Of a DNA stretch of 64,000 nucleotides, positions 44,019 to 64,000 are shown piece after piece. Position 1 is the stretch's first letter. The number at the start of each line of letters is the position of its first letter. The translations under genes and the position numbers were made by a program. The stretch comes from Doris montereyensis (lineage: Eukaryota; Mollusca; Gastropoda; Nudibranchia; Dorididae). Under the pieces are notes generated by a model. The model searched no databases, was not told where the DNA came from, and saw nothing but the letters and a program-made list of their open reading frames with translations. The stretch covers positions 83,088-147,087 of the forward strand of contig JAXRKP010001260.1 in assembly GCA_037039925.1 (NCBI GenBank). The letters are read 5' to 3'.

Positions 44019-47000
44019 ATTCTTTATCAGTTCCCATTCTACCTTTCGGTGTATGGGTTCAGATGCCCGAGAGGATCTTTCTCCAGGATGCCCTGTTCTA
44101 GCATTTTCTGTTTCCTTCCAAAAATGTTAAATTTCTATTCTTCAATGTCTCTTTTATATCTTCTTCCCACTTTCTCCGAGGTCTGCCTTTTTTATCTTTT
44201 ACCTTGGGCTTTAGCATTGTATACTGATTTAGCTATTCTATTGTCATTCATTTTGTTTACATGCCCAAACCATCTCAATTGATTTATTTCTATCTTAGTT
44301 TTTATGCCATCTACTTTGGTTTGATCTCTTGTTGTTGTGTTTCTGATTTTGTCTCTACTACTCTTCTTAGATATTTCATTTTCGGCTGCCTGTACTCTAT
44401 TGTATTCTCTACTGTCTAAAGTTCAGGTTTCACTGCAACAGAGGAGAGTAGGCAATAAACTGTGTTGTATACTGCCATTTTTATTGTTGACAATTCTTGT
44501 TTAGCTACAAATGCCTTTCCTAGATGGTTATATATTGCACTTGCCTTTTGGATTCTCTGGCTGATTTCTTCTCTTAGTTTTCCCTCAGAGTTAATCATTA
44601 CTCCTAGTTGTGAATAATACGAAGGAGCTACAGTGGAGTGAAGTCCAATGAAATATGACAATAAGTGATGAACTCCACTAATAAATTTGCTCTGTCTTTA
44701 TTAGTGGAGTTGTCTGCTTATTGTCATATTTCGCCTCATTACCTCCTAGGTAATTGTAGCTTTGGACTTGTTCTAAATTCTCCCTGCCTAATTTAAGATT
44801 TTGTGTTTTAGCTTCCTAGTTACAACATTGTTTTTGTTTTCTTTGTATTTACTCTCATTCCTCTTTTATTTAGTTCATTGTTTATAATGTTGATATTCGA
44901 CTGAAAGTCACTTTTTGATTTTCCCAGAACTAAATCATCGGCAAATGAAAGCATTGATACATTTACTGATTTGAGTTTCCACATACCTACATTCATTTTT
45001 CTTCATTTTTGAGGATGCCTTTGCAACTGAATCCATAAATGTGATAAACTAAAAGAGGACTTAGGATACAACCCTGTCTTACCCCTATATCTACATCAAA
45101 TTCTGCAGATGTGTTTCAGCTACTCTCACTGCACATGTTGGTTTATTGTAAAAACTTATAATGGCTGCTATTAAATTTTGGTCTACATTGTGTTCTTTTA
45201 AGAATGCCATGCAGTTCGTCCCTCCTCACAGTGTCAAACGCCTGTTCTAGATCTACTAAAACTTCACTTACAGGTGAAGGTTAATGTTTCTCTCAGCGAA
45301 TTTTCTATTATTTGTCTAATTGTAAATATATGGTCTTATACACTTCCTCCTGGTCTTAATCCGCTCAATGCTCTTTTCAATCTGATCTTCTACTCTTTCT
45401 ATTAGTCTCATTTCCAGTATCCTGGCACACACTTTTCCTGGTACGCTAAGTAGTGATATCCCTCTATAGTTTGAGCATTCCATAGTTGATCCTTTCATAT
45501 GTGTTGGTACTACCGTTACCTTTTTCCAGTCGTCTGGCACCTGTTTGGACTTCCATGCTTGTTGACATATTGCATGTAGTAGTTTGTCTGCCTCTGGTTT
45601 TTAATCATTTCTGGATAAACTTGACCTGCTCCTTGGGTTTTTCCTAATTTCATTTTTCTTATAGCTGTTTGGATTTCTTCCATTGATATATCTACATCTT
45701 CAGCTGTCTCCTCTGGATTACTTGTTACTCCTACTAATAATGATTGTTTCATATGTTCTGGAGGGATTATGTAATTGTTGAAAATACTTTCTCCACACTT
45801 CCATGATTTCACTGTCTTCTTTCATTATTTCTCCTTTGGCATTCTTAATTTGTCGTATTGGGCATGCTTTGGTCATTCTCATGCTTTTCATAGCCCACTT
45901 CCTCTTTGGCGATAGTTCTTTTATTCACGTTATCTATCCTATCCTCTGGTCTCTTTGTTTGCAAGTATTTTTTCCAGGCATCCTTCTTTTCTTTGATCTT
46001 AGTTTTGACATTCTCATTCCACCATGCTATTCTTTTCCCATCTCCTTTAATTTGTTTCCTACCACAGTGACTAGCGTCAGTACAAATGAGGAGTGTTTCT
46101 TTACACAATTACCACTGTTCTTCTATTGTGCTATCATCGAGAGCCATCTGCCTTTCACCGATAAATCTTTTTATCATAGATTGGTATATCTCTTTTACTA
46201 TTGGTTTATTTAGTTCCTCTATTTTGAGTTTAGTAGCTTTCTTCTCTTTCCTTTTCTGTTTTTTTTCTTCAGTCAGTAATCTCATTTTGGCAATCACTAG
46301 GTGATGATCAGTAAATATTTCTGCTCCTCTGTTTACTCTTGCATCCAATGTACTGTAAAAAAGGGAGTGCTAACTATTATGTACTCTATGATTGACTGTT
46401 CACACCTGTCTTCATTTACTCTTGTATATTTGTGGATATCTTTATGAGGAAAAAAGGTGTTGGCTATTTTCATGTTATTCTTTAGGCAAACATTTATTAG
46501 TCTCTCTCATCATCATCGAAAGCGTGTGAAAGCTGCGAGTTCCCCAGGGACCCCTTGGCAGCCATTTGTAGAAGTTGTCTCTCCTTCTTTACCTATTACT
46601 CCTCCTGACGTTTCTATAGTGTTGTCTACTCTAGCGTTTAAATCTCCTAAAACCATTAGTTCCCGTTTGTGTTTAAGATTCTCTGCAGCTATCTGTAAAT
46701 CATTTTCGAAAGTACTTTTTCTTCATTTTCGGTCCATAAGCTATTAATAATTTAATTTCTCTTCCTTTTGGTTTAATATTTACCTCTAATAGCCGTGGGC
46801 TTATAAATTTCCAGCTTTCTAGTAGCTTTTCATGCCTTTTATGCACTAGGAGACCTACTCCTGCTCTAGCTCTATCTTTTACATCTACTCCTGAGAAGAT
46901 TAAAATATGATTTGGTCCTACATTTTCTATTCCTTGTCCTTTTTTGCTTTTTTCTGTAATAGCCAGAATGTCTACTTTGATTTTTTCCATTTCTTCAACT

Positions 47001-47340
47001 AATTCTAACTCTTTTTCATTTATTGCCCTAACGTTCCATGTTCCAAAAATCACAGTCCGTGTTCGTTTCCAGTTTCGTCGTTGAAAGGTCAAGCCGGCTA
47101 TATTATATTTATTTCTCTGCACCAGTTAAGTTTCGGATAAGCAGGGGATTAGCCCACTGTACCCTAGGTAGATGGTGGGGCTGCCACCTTGAGGCCCCCT
47201 ACCAGGCCTTGTTATTTCTGTCAGGGTTAACTCCCTTAGCCTTTGGTCATTCAAGACCAGCCTCCAAGGCAGCAGGTTGTTATTTTCTGTCAGGGTTAAC
47301 TCCCTTAGCCATGAGAATCATGGAAGGAGAGATGTATCTT
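44019..47340 (-). mobile_element. LINE-A, near full length (endonuclease + RT)
   Basis: The minus strand carries, in order: a 5' UTR with ~65-bp tandem units (47,340-47,120); an exonuclease-endonuclease-phosphatase domain (FGTWNVRAINEKELELVEEM, DILAITE, GVGLLVHKRHEKLLESWKFI, LLIAYGP); a linker (WWNENVKTKIKEKKDAWKKY); the reverse transcriptase (MPDDWKKVTVVPTHMKG, YRGISLL, RILEMRL); and a C-terminal region ending RWFGHVNRM. The 3' end is CCCATACACCGAAAGGTAGA. It is split by frameshifts and by a ~130-bp hairpin insertion at ~44,612-44,748. It resembles the endonuclease/RT elements often annotated 'craniofacial development protein 2-like'; the clade was not determined. 46,500-46,560 contains an extra local insertion. 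Confidence 0.88.
44612..44748. mobile_element. Small foldback MITE inside LINE-A
   Basis: Flanked by ATTACTCCTAG and ATTACCTCCTAG, a likely target duplication. Compare the uninterrupted LINE at 55,720. The core 44,654-44,731 is a hairpin: ATATGACAATAAGTGATGAA, CTCCACTAATAAA against TTTATTAGTGGAG, CTTATTGTCATAT. Its termini match the 4,555 and 12,898 MITEs. Confidence 0.75.
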
Positions 47341-47365
47341 CCCTGTCGATCTCCTACGAACACCA

Positions 47366-47368
<3 letters not shown>

Positions 47369-47452
<84 letters not shown>

Positions 47453-47735
47453 ATCTCCTCTGCGTGTGTTTTCTTCCATCCTCTCTCTCTTTCTCTCTCT
47501 CCCTCTCTTTCTCTGTGTGTGTTTTCTTCCATCCTCTCTCTCTTCCGCCTTCCTCTCTCTTCCGCCCCCTCTCCCTCTTTCTCTATGTGTGTTTCTTCCA
47601 TCCTCTCTCTCTCTTTCTCTCTCTCTTTCTCTGTGTTTTCTTCCATTCTCTCTCCCTCCCTCCACCTCACCCCCCTTCTCTCTCTCTCTCTGTGTTTTCT
47701 TCCATCCTCTCTCTCTCTCCCTCCCTCCCTCCTCG

Positions 47736-47810
<75 letters not shown>

Positions 47811-48450
47811 CCACGTGTGTTTCTTCCATCACCTCTCTCTCTCTCTTACTCTTTCTCTGTGTGTGTTTTTTCTTCCATTCTCTCTCCCTCCCTCCACCTC
47901 GCCCCTTCTCAGAGGGAGAAAGAGAGAAGGATGGAAGAAAACACACAGAGAAAGAGGGAAAGGAAGAAGAGAGAGAGGATGGAAGAAAGAGACACAAAAA
48001 GAGAGGGAGAAGAGAGAGAGAGATGGAAAAACACACAGAGAAAGAGAGAGGGAGAAAGAGAGAATGAAGAAAAACACACACAGAGAAGAAAGAGAGAGAT
48101 AGGATGGAAGAAAACACACACTGTGAGAGATAGAGAGAGAGAGGGGGGCGAAGGGGAGGGAGGAGAAATGGAAGAAAACACACACAGAGAAAGAGGGAGA
48201 AAGAGAGAGAGAGGATGGAAGAAAAACACACACAGAAAGAGGGAGAAAGAAAGAGAGAGAGGATGGAAGAAAACACACACAGAGAAAGAGAGAAAAGGAT
48301 GGAAGAAAACACACAGAGAAAGAAAGAGGGAGAAAGAGAGAGAGGATGGAAGAAAACACACACAGAGAAAGAGAGGGAGAAAGAGAATGGAAGAAAACAC
48401 ACACAGAGAAGAAAGAGAGAGAGAGGGTGGAAGAAAAACACAGAGATATA
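47369..48450. repeat. Mirror-image CT/GA microsatellite palindrome
   Basis: 47,369-47,917 is pyrimidine-rich (CT)n interspersed with CTCTGTGTGTTTTCTTCCATC words. At about 47,918 the strand flips, and 47,918-48,450 carries the complement GATGGAAGAAAACACACAGAG in GA-rich sequence. So one strand folds back on itself for ~500 bp per arm. The long Ser-Leu/Arg-Glu frames over it are artefacts of the repeat. Confidence 0.95.
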
Positions 48451-48644
48451 GAGAGAGGTGAGGAAAATCCGGCTGAAAATAAGATCCGATAACTGCTAGA
48501 ATCTCGTCTCTAGATCTCGTCTCTAGGGTGAGATCCGGTGAGGAAAAAACCGGCTGAAAAATAAGATCAGATTTTATTTTCAGGCGGGAGTGAAATAATC
48601 ACAGCCATTCTACTTTGTGTACTCAACTGCACCATAATTTCGCT

Positions 48645-48654
<10 letters not shown>

Positions 48655-48686
<32 letters not shown>

Positions 48687-48930
48687 TTCCTTCTTCTCGC
48701 TCCTCTTTCCTCTTTCACTCTTTCCCCCCCCCTAGTCTCTCTCTCTTGAGATTTCAAGTGGGCCAATGGCAAAGGTGTCAGTCTCTCAACAAAAGAATTC
48801 TCTCTCTGTTCTCACTGACAGGTTTTTTCAAGTGGTCTGGATATAATCTAGTCTAGGTACTAGATATTAGGTTGATTGACACCTTTAGTCCCACAGAGAC
48901 TCTCTCTCTCTGTGTCTCTCTGTCTCTCTC

Positions 48931-49014
<84 letters not shown>

Positions 49015-49016
49015 CC

Positions 49017-49094
<78 letters not shown>

Positions 49095-49105
49095 CCTCTC
49101 TCTAA
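48655..49105. repeat. (CT)n microsatellites
   Basis: Short (CT)n at 48,655-48,685 and a ~200-bp nearly pure (CT)n at 48,898-49,105 with occasional G, T or C interruptions. 49,106-49,380 has nothing recognisable. Confidence 0.95.
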
Positions 49106-49380
49106 TTCTCTAATTTCGGCTTACATTCTACACAATCTATTTGTTATACCCACAAATTCATTCCAGCTTATGAAGCAATCCTGCAGAACATTATTCTCAT
49201 CCAGGGGTGTTATGCACTGGCGCTAACTAATTGTCATTTTTATTAGAGAGAGAAAAGCAGTTATTATAATTTAATTACAATAGTCTGCCATAATGCAGTC
49301 TATGCATGACAAAAAAATCTTGCATTTTGATAATGGCGCATTTTGACGGAGTGAAGGGCCAAACAGTGTGGCTATCCTGG

Positions 49381-50420
49381 AGTCACTGGTTGCCTATGCA
49401 TTACCTTTAAAGCATACATGATGCTATTGTGATGCAATTGGTGGCCTATGGATTGCCATTAATTCGTCTTCTTAACCCAAGTAGAGCTTGCGGTGTTACC
49501 GGAAGTGATCTTCTTACATTGAGTGGTTGCCCCAACCATTTGCATGAAAAACAGTATGTGCAAACAGTGAAACTAGGCTTTAGACTTAGTTTCCACAATG
49601 ATTTCATGTTTACAGCTATGATAAAGGACCTATAAAACATGCGTTTTCTGTAAGTTGAAAGAATAAGGAATTCATAGTGAGCTGTTATTGCAATAAGAGA
49701 AACTTAAAACTAAGGACTAAACAATAGCAGCAAGAACCATACAATCAACTTAGGCTTGCATGTAGATGGAAAAGCGTCACTTTGACGAATTATAGCAAGG
49801 CTGCCGGGAAAGCCACAGGCTTAAAATAAATTGTAATTTTATTGGCTGTTGTTTAACTATATGAACTCAAAGGTGAAACTATGTCATAAACCATTTAAGG
49901 AAAGTGGAAATTTCCATTCAAGAAGCCTAGGTGTCTGGCCTTAAATATAGGGCCTGCGTGCTTCCCGGGCCAACCATAACACGCCCTAAATAAAGGGCTG
50001 GCCCTCTTCTTGGAGTTAAAGTTATAAAAGCAATATTCTTACTCAGTCAGTGATTAATAAGATATTGTCTGGCATTTGAAAAACAAACATGTAGGCAATC
50101 GTTTAGCTATAACTTGCGATTTATTGCGGAAAAGACGAAAACAAAAAGCCTAACAATAACAATCAACTACGGGCAAAATATGATACAACCGATAGCCTCT
50201 CGATAGGCCAAGTAAAAAGTTATGAATGCGATTTGAGGCACAAATCGAGGCCTCTCAACAGAAAAAAAAATTCCAAAAAGTATTGATACACAACCGGTGG
50301 CCCAAGAATTTGCTTCCTTTTTTATATTGCCATTCTTGTTTTTGGAATTAACTTTTTTGCTTTTTAAGTTGATTGTTATTGTTAGGCTTTTGTTTGTTGT
50401 TCGTTGGTTTGAGGACAAGA
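49381..50420 (+). repeat. Solitary minisatellite unit plus the same 3' flank
   Basis: 49,381-49,455 contains about 1.5 units of the Misato-intron minisatellite (CACTGGTTGCCTATGCATTA, CCTTTAAAGCATACAT, then GGTGGCCTATG). Downstream at 50,040-50,420 lies sequence like that following the array at 25,080. Unit and flank keep the same order at both loci. 50,421-51,264 shows no recognised feature. Confidence 0.7.
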
Positions 50421-51264
50421 CCTAATAGTATAGGGCTTACTTCTTCTCAAAGATCTGTTACATTCTTCTCACTGAAGACTACAACAAGGGGTGAGATGGT
50501 GAAGACTTTGGCAACTAGCTGTCCCGTGGAAAATCACTTCTTCAAATGACATTCACAGCCTCAAATTTTCGTCTTTTCCGCAATAAATCGCAATTTTCCT
50601 GATTTACACAAACATAGGAATTTTTTCTTATTTAATTAGAAATAATTTGTTCTTTTTAGATGTGGCTGATACAAGGCAAATTGGCGATTTTAAGGCCAAT
50701 TAATTTTTTGTCTCAGTCGGCTTATGGGTACTTATCTTAACCTCTTTCTGAACAAAGTTAAATCCTAGACCTATTCAGTAGTGAGCCGTACTATCGTAAC
50801 AAAGTAATTAAGTGTACAATTGTAGTCTATGTGGTGTTAATAATACAGATCTAATTCTGTGTTCGCTTTCTGGCTGTAGGAGACAGTCCACCACATCACT
50901 GCACAAGAAAGCCATGTTGAGTTTTTTAAGAGGACTCATGTTAGTGGCAGCAGGTTTTTTTGCACAGTTTGCAACATCGTGTCGGACATACATGAAAATT
51001 GTTTGTGGGTGTCCACTCTAAAAACAAAAAAAGCATTTTAAAGCAGTAGTAAAGAGGGCAGAAGAGACAAGACCAGCTGAAAAACTGGCTGATGTTCAGG
51101 AATCAGATCCAGCAACAGAAATCAAGAGATACAATACAAAGAATCTCTGATCCAAAGGCTATATAGGTGTTGAGGGATATCCTGGTCAACCTGACAACTG
51201 ACAGTCTTTAGGCACAGTGTCAGCTCAGATGTGTAAAGGGTGCTAGAAAATGCATCTATACATT

Positions 51265-51552
51265 ACGCCTGAGGGGTAGTCATGAGTCAAGATGTCAGCC
51301 TTTGAACCAAGAGGACATGGGATTATGGCAGGTTGAAAATTTTTCTCAAGTTTTTTAATGTAAAACCTTGTCCAGGTAGGTGGATCAACACCTAGTCCCA
51401 TCAGAGTTGGACAATAAAAAGGAGGTCCTGTGATGATCAGAACACTTTATGCACGTTAAAGATCCTTTGGCTGTTTACAAGGCAGTCAGGACAAAATTAA
51501 GATTCTACCAAAACCCACAGAGTTAGTTGCGGATGTGGATAAAATAAAATGA
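51265..51552 (+). mobile_element. SINE-like repeat, family 2
   Basis: Second copy of the family at 8,705. It has GTCCAGGTAGGTGGATCAAC, CTAGTCCCATCAG, CACGTTAAAGATCCTTTGGC and a 3' end GCGGATGTGGATAAAAT. It lies less than 400 bp upstream of the first recognised CDK7 exon. Confidence 0.6.
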
Positions 51553-51917
51553 GATAAAGAAAAACCAAAAACACATGTCTGAACTCAGTTGACGAGAGGA
51601 AAGCTTCTCCATTTACAATCTTGTCTTTTCTGAGGTTAGAAGAAGACTCAATGAAGAAAACTTGAAGGCATTGGTGTTTTTGTAAATTATTGCACCTTTG
51701 ATGTAAATATTTTTCAATTTTAATCATATTTTTCAAATTTTGAAGTTTTCAGAATTCACCTGCCAAATTCTTTTGGAGTATGTCTAGTTTGATATAGTTC
51801 ACAAAAATGAAAAAGTGATATCTTCTGCTGATTTCTTTTCGTTATATGATATTTTTTCTTGATAAATTTCTTGATTTCTTTCGTTATATGATATTTTTCT
51901 TGATAAATTTCTTTCAG

Positions 51918-62067
<10,150 letters not shown>

Positions 62068-62221
62068 TAATAGCTAATTCTTAGGTTTAGGGGTGTAGCG
62101 CAAAGGAGTACATATCGTCGGTGAAAATGACTAATCTTGTAAGGCCGTGGTGTGTGGGACATGAGATTTGTCCTTATAATGATCAAATGCATGCTTTTAA
62201 TTCGTGTCTTCATAAATAATG

Positions 62222-62330
62222 TAAAGACAAACAGTGAGGCTAGGGGCATGTCGAAAGTCAAGGATAGTGACATTAAATAATATCAAAGCCCTGTAGGACC
62301 AAAGACAAGACAAGACAAATACAAAGGAAT
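62222..62330 (-). mobile_element. Headless SINE (family 3) copy
   Basis: The minus strand matches 58,470-58,592 (GACATGCCCCTAGCCTCACT, GTTTGTCTTT). The 5' tRNA-like part is missing. It starts ~175 bp after the last recognised CDK7 exon. Confidence 0.65.
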
Positions 62331-62639
62331 AGATAGATAAAATATTGGCTCTTTAGATATTGAATGGAAAAAAATCCATTTGCACAGATTTTGAGTGATT
62401 TTATTCATAGCTAAGTGAGGAGATAGATTTTGAAAATTGGGTCAAAATTCAAGATAGCGGCCATTTCTTTGGCAATCAAGGACGCTACAAACTTTTCAAT
62501 GACATAGAAAGAATATTTTTTAACAGTTGCTCATATATATACTAAACGGAAAATACCCCAACTCAAAAGCAAAAAAAATCCCTTCAGGAGGCCGTTAATG
62601 TCATTATTCTTTGCTTTCATAAATATTAGAGGCTTTGAA

Positions 62640-62825
62640 CCAATAGATTTGCTCAATTTTATCACATGAACTAAACAAAGATTTCCGATTTTTTTTCCCA
62701 AAAAAGCATAGTATAATGTTCGTAGTGGTATTCAATGATTTTTAGGCGTTTTTGCTTGTCTTGAAAAAAAAACGTCCGATGGATGAACGTGTTTAGAGAG
62801 TTTCACCAACGATATATATTGCTTT
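62640..62825 (+). repeat. Second copy of the 31,441 repeat
   Basis: Shares CTAAACAAAGATTTCC, CAAAAAAGCATAGTATA, GTGTTTAGAGAGTTTCACC and GATATA with 31,441-31,699. It lies in the CDK7 intron after the last recognised exon. Confidence 0.6.
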
Positions 62826-63159
62826 GGGTTTTTGTGTAAAAAATTTGTACGTCATGTTACAAGTAACTGTAATTATTTGATCATGATTGCACTATGAATG
62901 CCTGAGTTAAACACAGTTTTCTGTTTACATATTGCTTTAGAATTCTTACATTACGACTTAGTCTAACCAAAATGTTGCATCTGTAGGACTTGGGACTTTG
63001 TAGTACACTTAAACTTTGTTATACCGCCAACTGTTGTGCCATGTTATAAAGGAAAAGGCGTCATAGTGAAAACGCCCTTAGCCAGTATTACAGAATAAAA
63101 TGTAAAGTAGATCTACATGAACCGGGCAGTTGGCAGGTAAGCGTCTGTATGGGGAGTAG

Positions 63160-64000
63160 ATGACTCTCCTGCTGCCTTACAGGTCAGTTTTGGCTGACCA
63201 AAGGCTAAGGGAGTTAACCCTGACGGAAAACAACCTGCTGCCTTGCAGGTCAGTTTTGGTTGGCCAAAGGCTAAGGGAGTTAACCCTGACAGAAAATAAC
63301 AAGGCCTTGTAGGTTACAGGGTACTGCTTATCCGAAACCTAACTGATGCAGAGAAATGAATTTTAATATAACCGGCTTGACCTTTCAACGATGAAAATGG
63401 AAACGAACACGGACTGTGATTTTTGGAACATGGAACGTTAGGGCAAAAAATGGAAAAGAGAATTAGTTGAAAATAGGGAAAAATTCAAAGTAGACATTTT
63501 AGCTATTACAGAAACAAAGAAAAAAGCATAAGGAATATAAAATGTAGGACCAAATCATATTTTCATCATCTCAGGAGTAGATGTCAAAGATAGAGCAGGA
63601 GTAGGTCTCCTAGTGCATAAAAGGCATGAAAAGCTTCTAGAAAGCTGGAAATTTGTAAGCCCACAGCTATTAGAGGTAAATATTAAACCAAAAGGAAGAG
63701 AAATTAAATTATTAATAGCTTATGGACCAAACGAAGACGCCATTAAAGAAGAAAAAGAAGCGGCAGAGAATCGTAAACACAAACAGGAACTAATGGTTTT
63801 TCGGAGATTTAACCGCTAGAGTAGGCAACAATATAGAAACATCAGGAGGAGTGATATGTAAAGGAGAAACAACAACTTCTCCAAATGGAGAGAGACTAAT
63901 AGATTTTTGCCTAAAGAATAACATGAAAATAGCCAACACCTTTTTTCCTCATAAAGATATCCACATATATACAAGAGTAAATCATAGTAAATGAAGACCT
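63160..64000 (+). mobile_element. LINE-A, 5' part, runs off the window
   Basis: The 5' UTR with two tandem units (63,160-63,300) leads into the endonuclease domain: FGTWNVRAKN, VDILAITETK, GVDVKDRAGVGLLVHKRHEK, LLESWKFVSPQLLEVNIKPK, REIKLLIAYGPNEDA. Frameshifts occur near 63,520 and 63,800. It continues beyond 64,000. 62,826-63,120 shows nothing recognisable. Confidence 0.88.

Noticed and set aside
45803..46213. 136-codon + strand hydrophobic frame
   Set aside because: Antisense to the LINE-A coding region on the minus strand.
47038..48461. Long open frames (up to ~390 codons) of Ser-Leu or Arg-Glu repeats
   Set aside because: They are translations of CT/GA microsatellite sequence, open in several frames on both strands at once.
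48872..49226. Ser-Leu repeat frames
   Set aside because: Pure (CT)n microsatellite.
50812..51021. 69-codon frame with scattered cysteines upstream of CDK7
   Set aside because: Stop codons follow closely in all frames, splice signals are not convincing and no motif is recognised. It also does not resemble the missing CDK7 first exon.

Overview
This is animal (metazoan) genomic DNA. It is AT-rich, with short coding exons flanked by GT/AG splice sites, kilobase-scale introns, tRNA-derived SINEs, several non-LTR LINE lineages, cut-and-paste DNA transposons and long simple repeats. The repeat mix suits a marine or freshwater invertebrate such as a mollusc or another lophotrochozoan, but this is inference; nothing in the window fixes the species. 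There are no bacterial operons, no tRNA/rRNA genes that I can support, and no CRISPR.

Two conserved host genes lie head-to-tail on the + strand. (1) Misato/MSTO1, a tubulin-like mitochondrial-distribution factor: exons run from about 9,337 to the stop codon at 40,342, with an AATAAA at 40,392. The first exon(s) were not found. (2) CDK7, the kinase of the CAK/TFIIH complex: six internal exons between 51,918 and 62,046. The first exon was not found and the 3' exons lie beyond the window. Everything else is intron or intergenic DNA, mostly mobile elements.

Layout: 1-6,918 is an almost complete reverse complement of 10,883-17,839. These ~6.9-kb arms are separated by a ~4.0-kb spacer. The right arm carries four Misato exons in the sense direction; the left arm carries the same four exons in antisense with coding-disrupting indels. 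The spacer holds a nested foldback pair (6,919-8,376), a SINE, a Misato exon (9,337) and two convergent RTE-type LINE tails. 17,791-26,284 is an ~8.8-kb Misato intron dominated by a ~6-kb, 49-bp minisatellite (19,076-25,053) with a 1.66-kb higher-order duplication. Its flanks recur elsewhere in the window, which suggests the array sits in a dispersed repeat. 26,420-40,139 holds the remaining Misato exons, with introns containing a hAT remnant, LINE fragments, an RTE element broken by two later insertions, and an internally deleted piggyBac with TTAA sites. 40,400-51,900 is intergenic: SINE, a near-full-length antisense LINE, a mirror-image CT/GA microsatellite palindrome, and a stray minisatellite monomer. 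51,918-64,000 is CDK7, whose intron after the catalytic-loop exon contains a Tc1-like transposase gene split by two younger insertions, one of them a SINE-sized LINE derivative made of the LINE's 5' UTR fused to its 3' end.

Overall quality note: conserved exons of both genes contain single-base frameshifts, several in short homopolymers. I read this mainly as a lightly polished long-read assembly, so the large inverted repeat may be a real inverted duplication or an assembly/read artefact. No element clade name here was confirmed by database search, and all exon boundaries are by eye.
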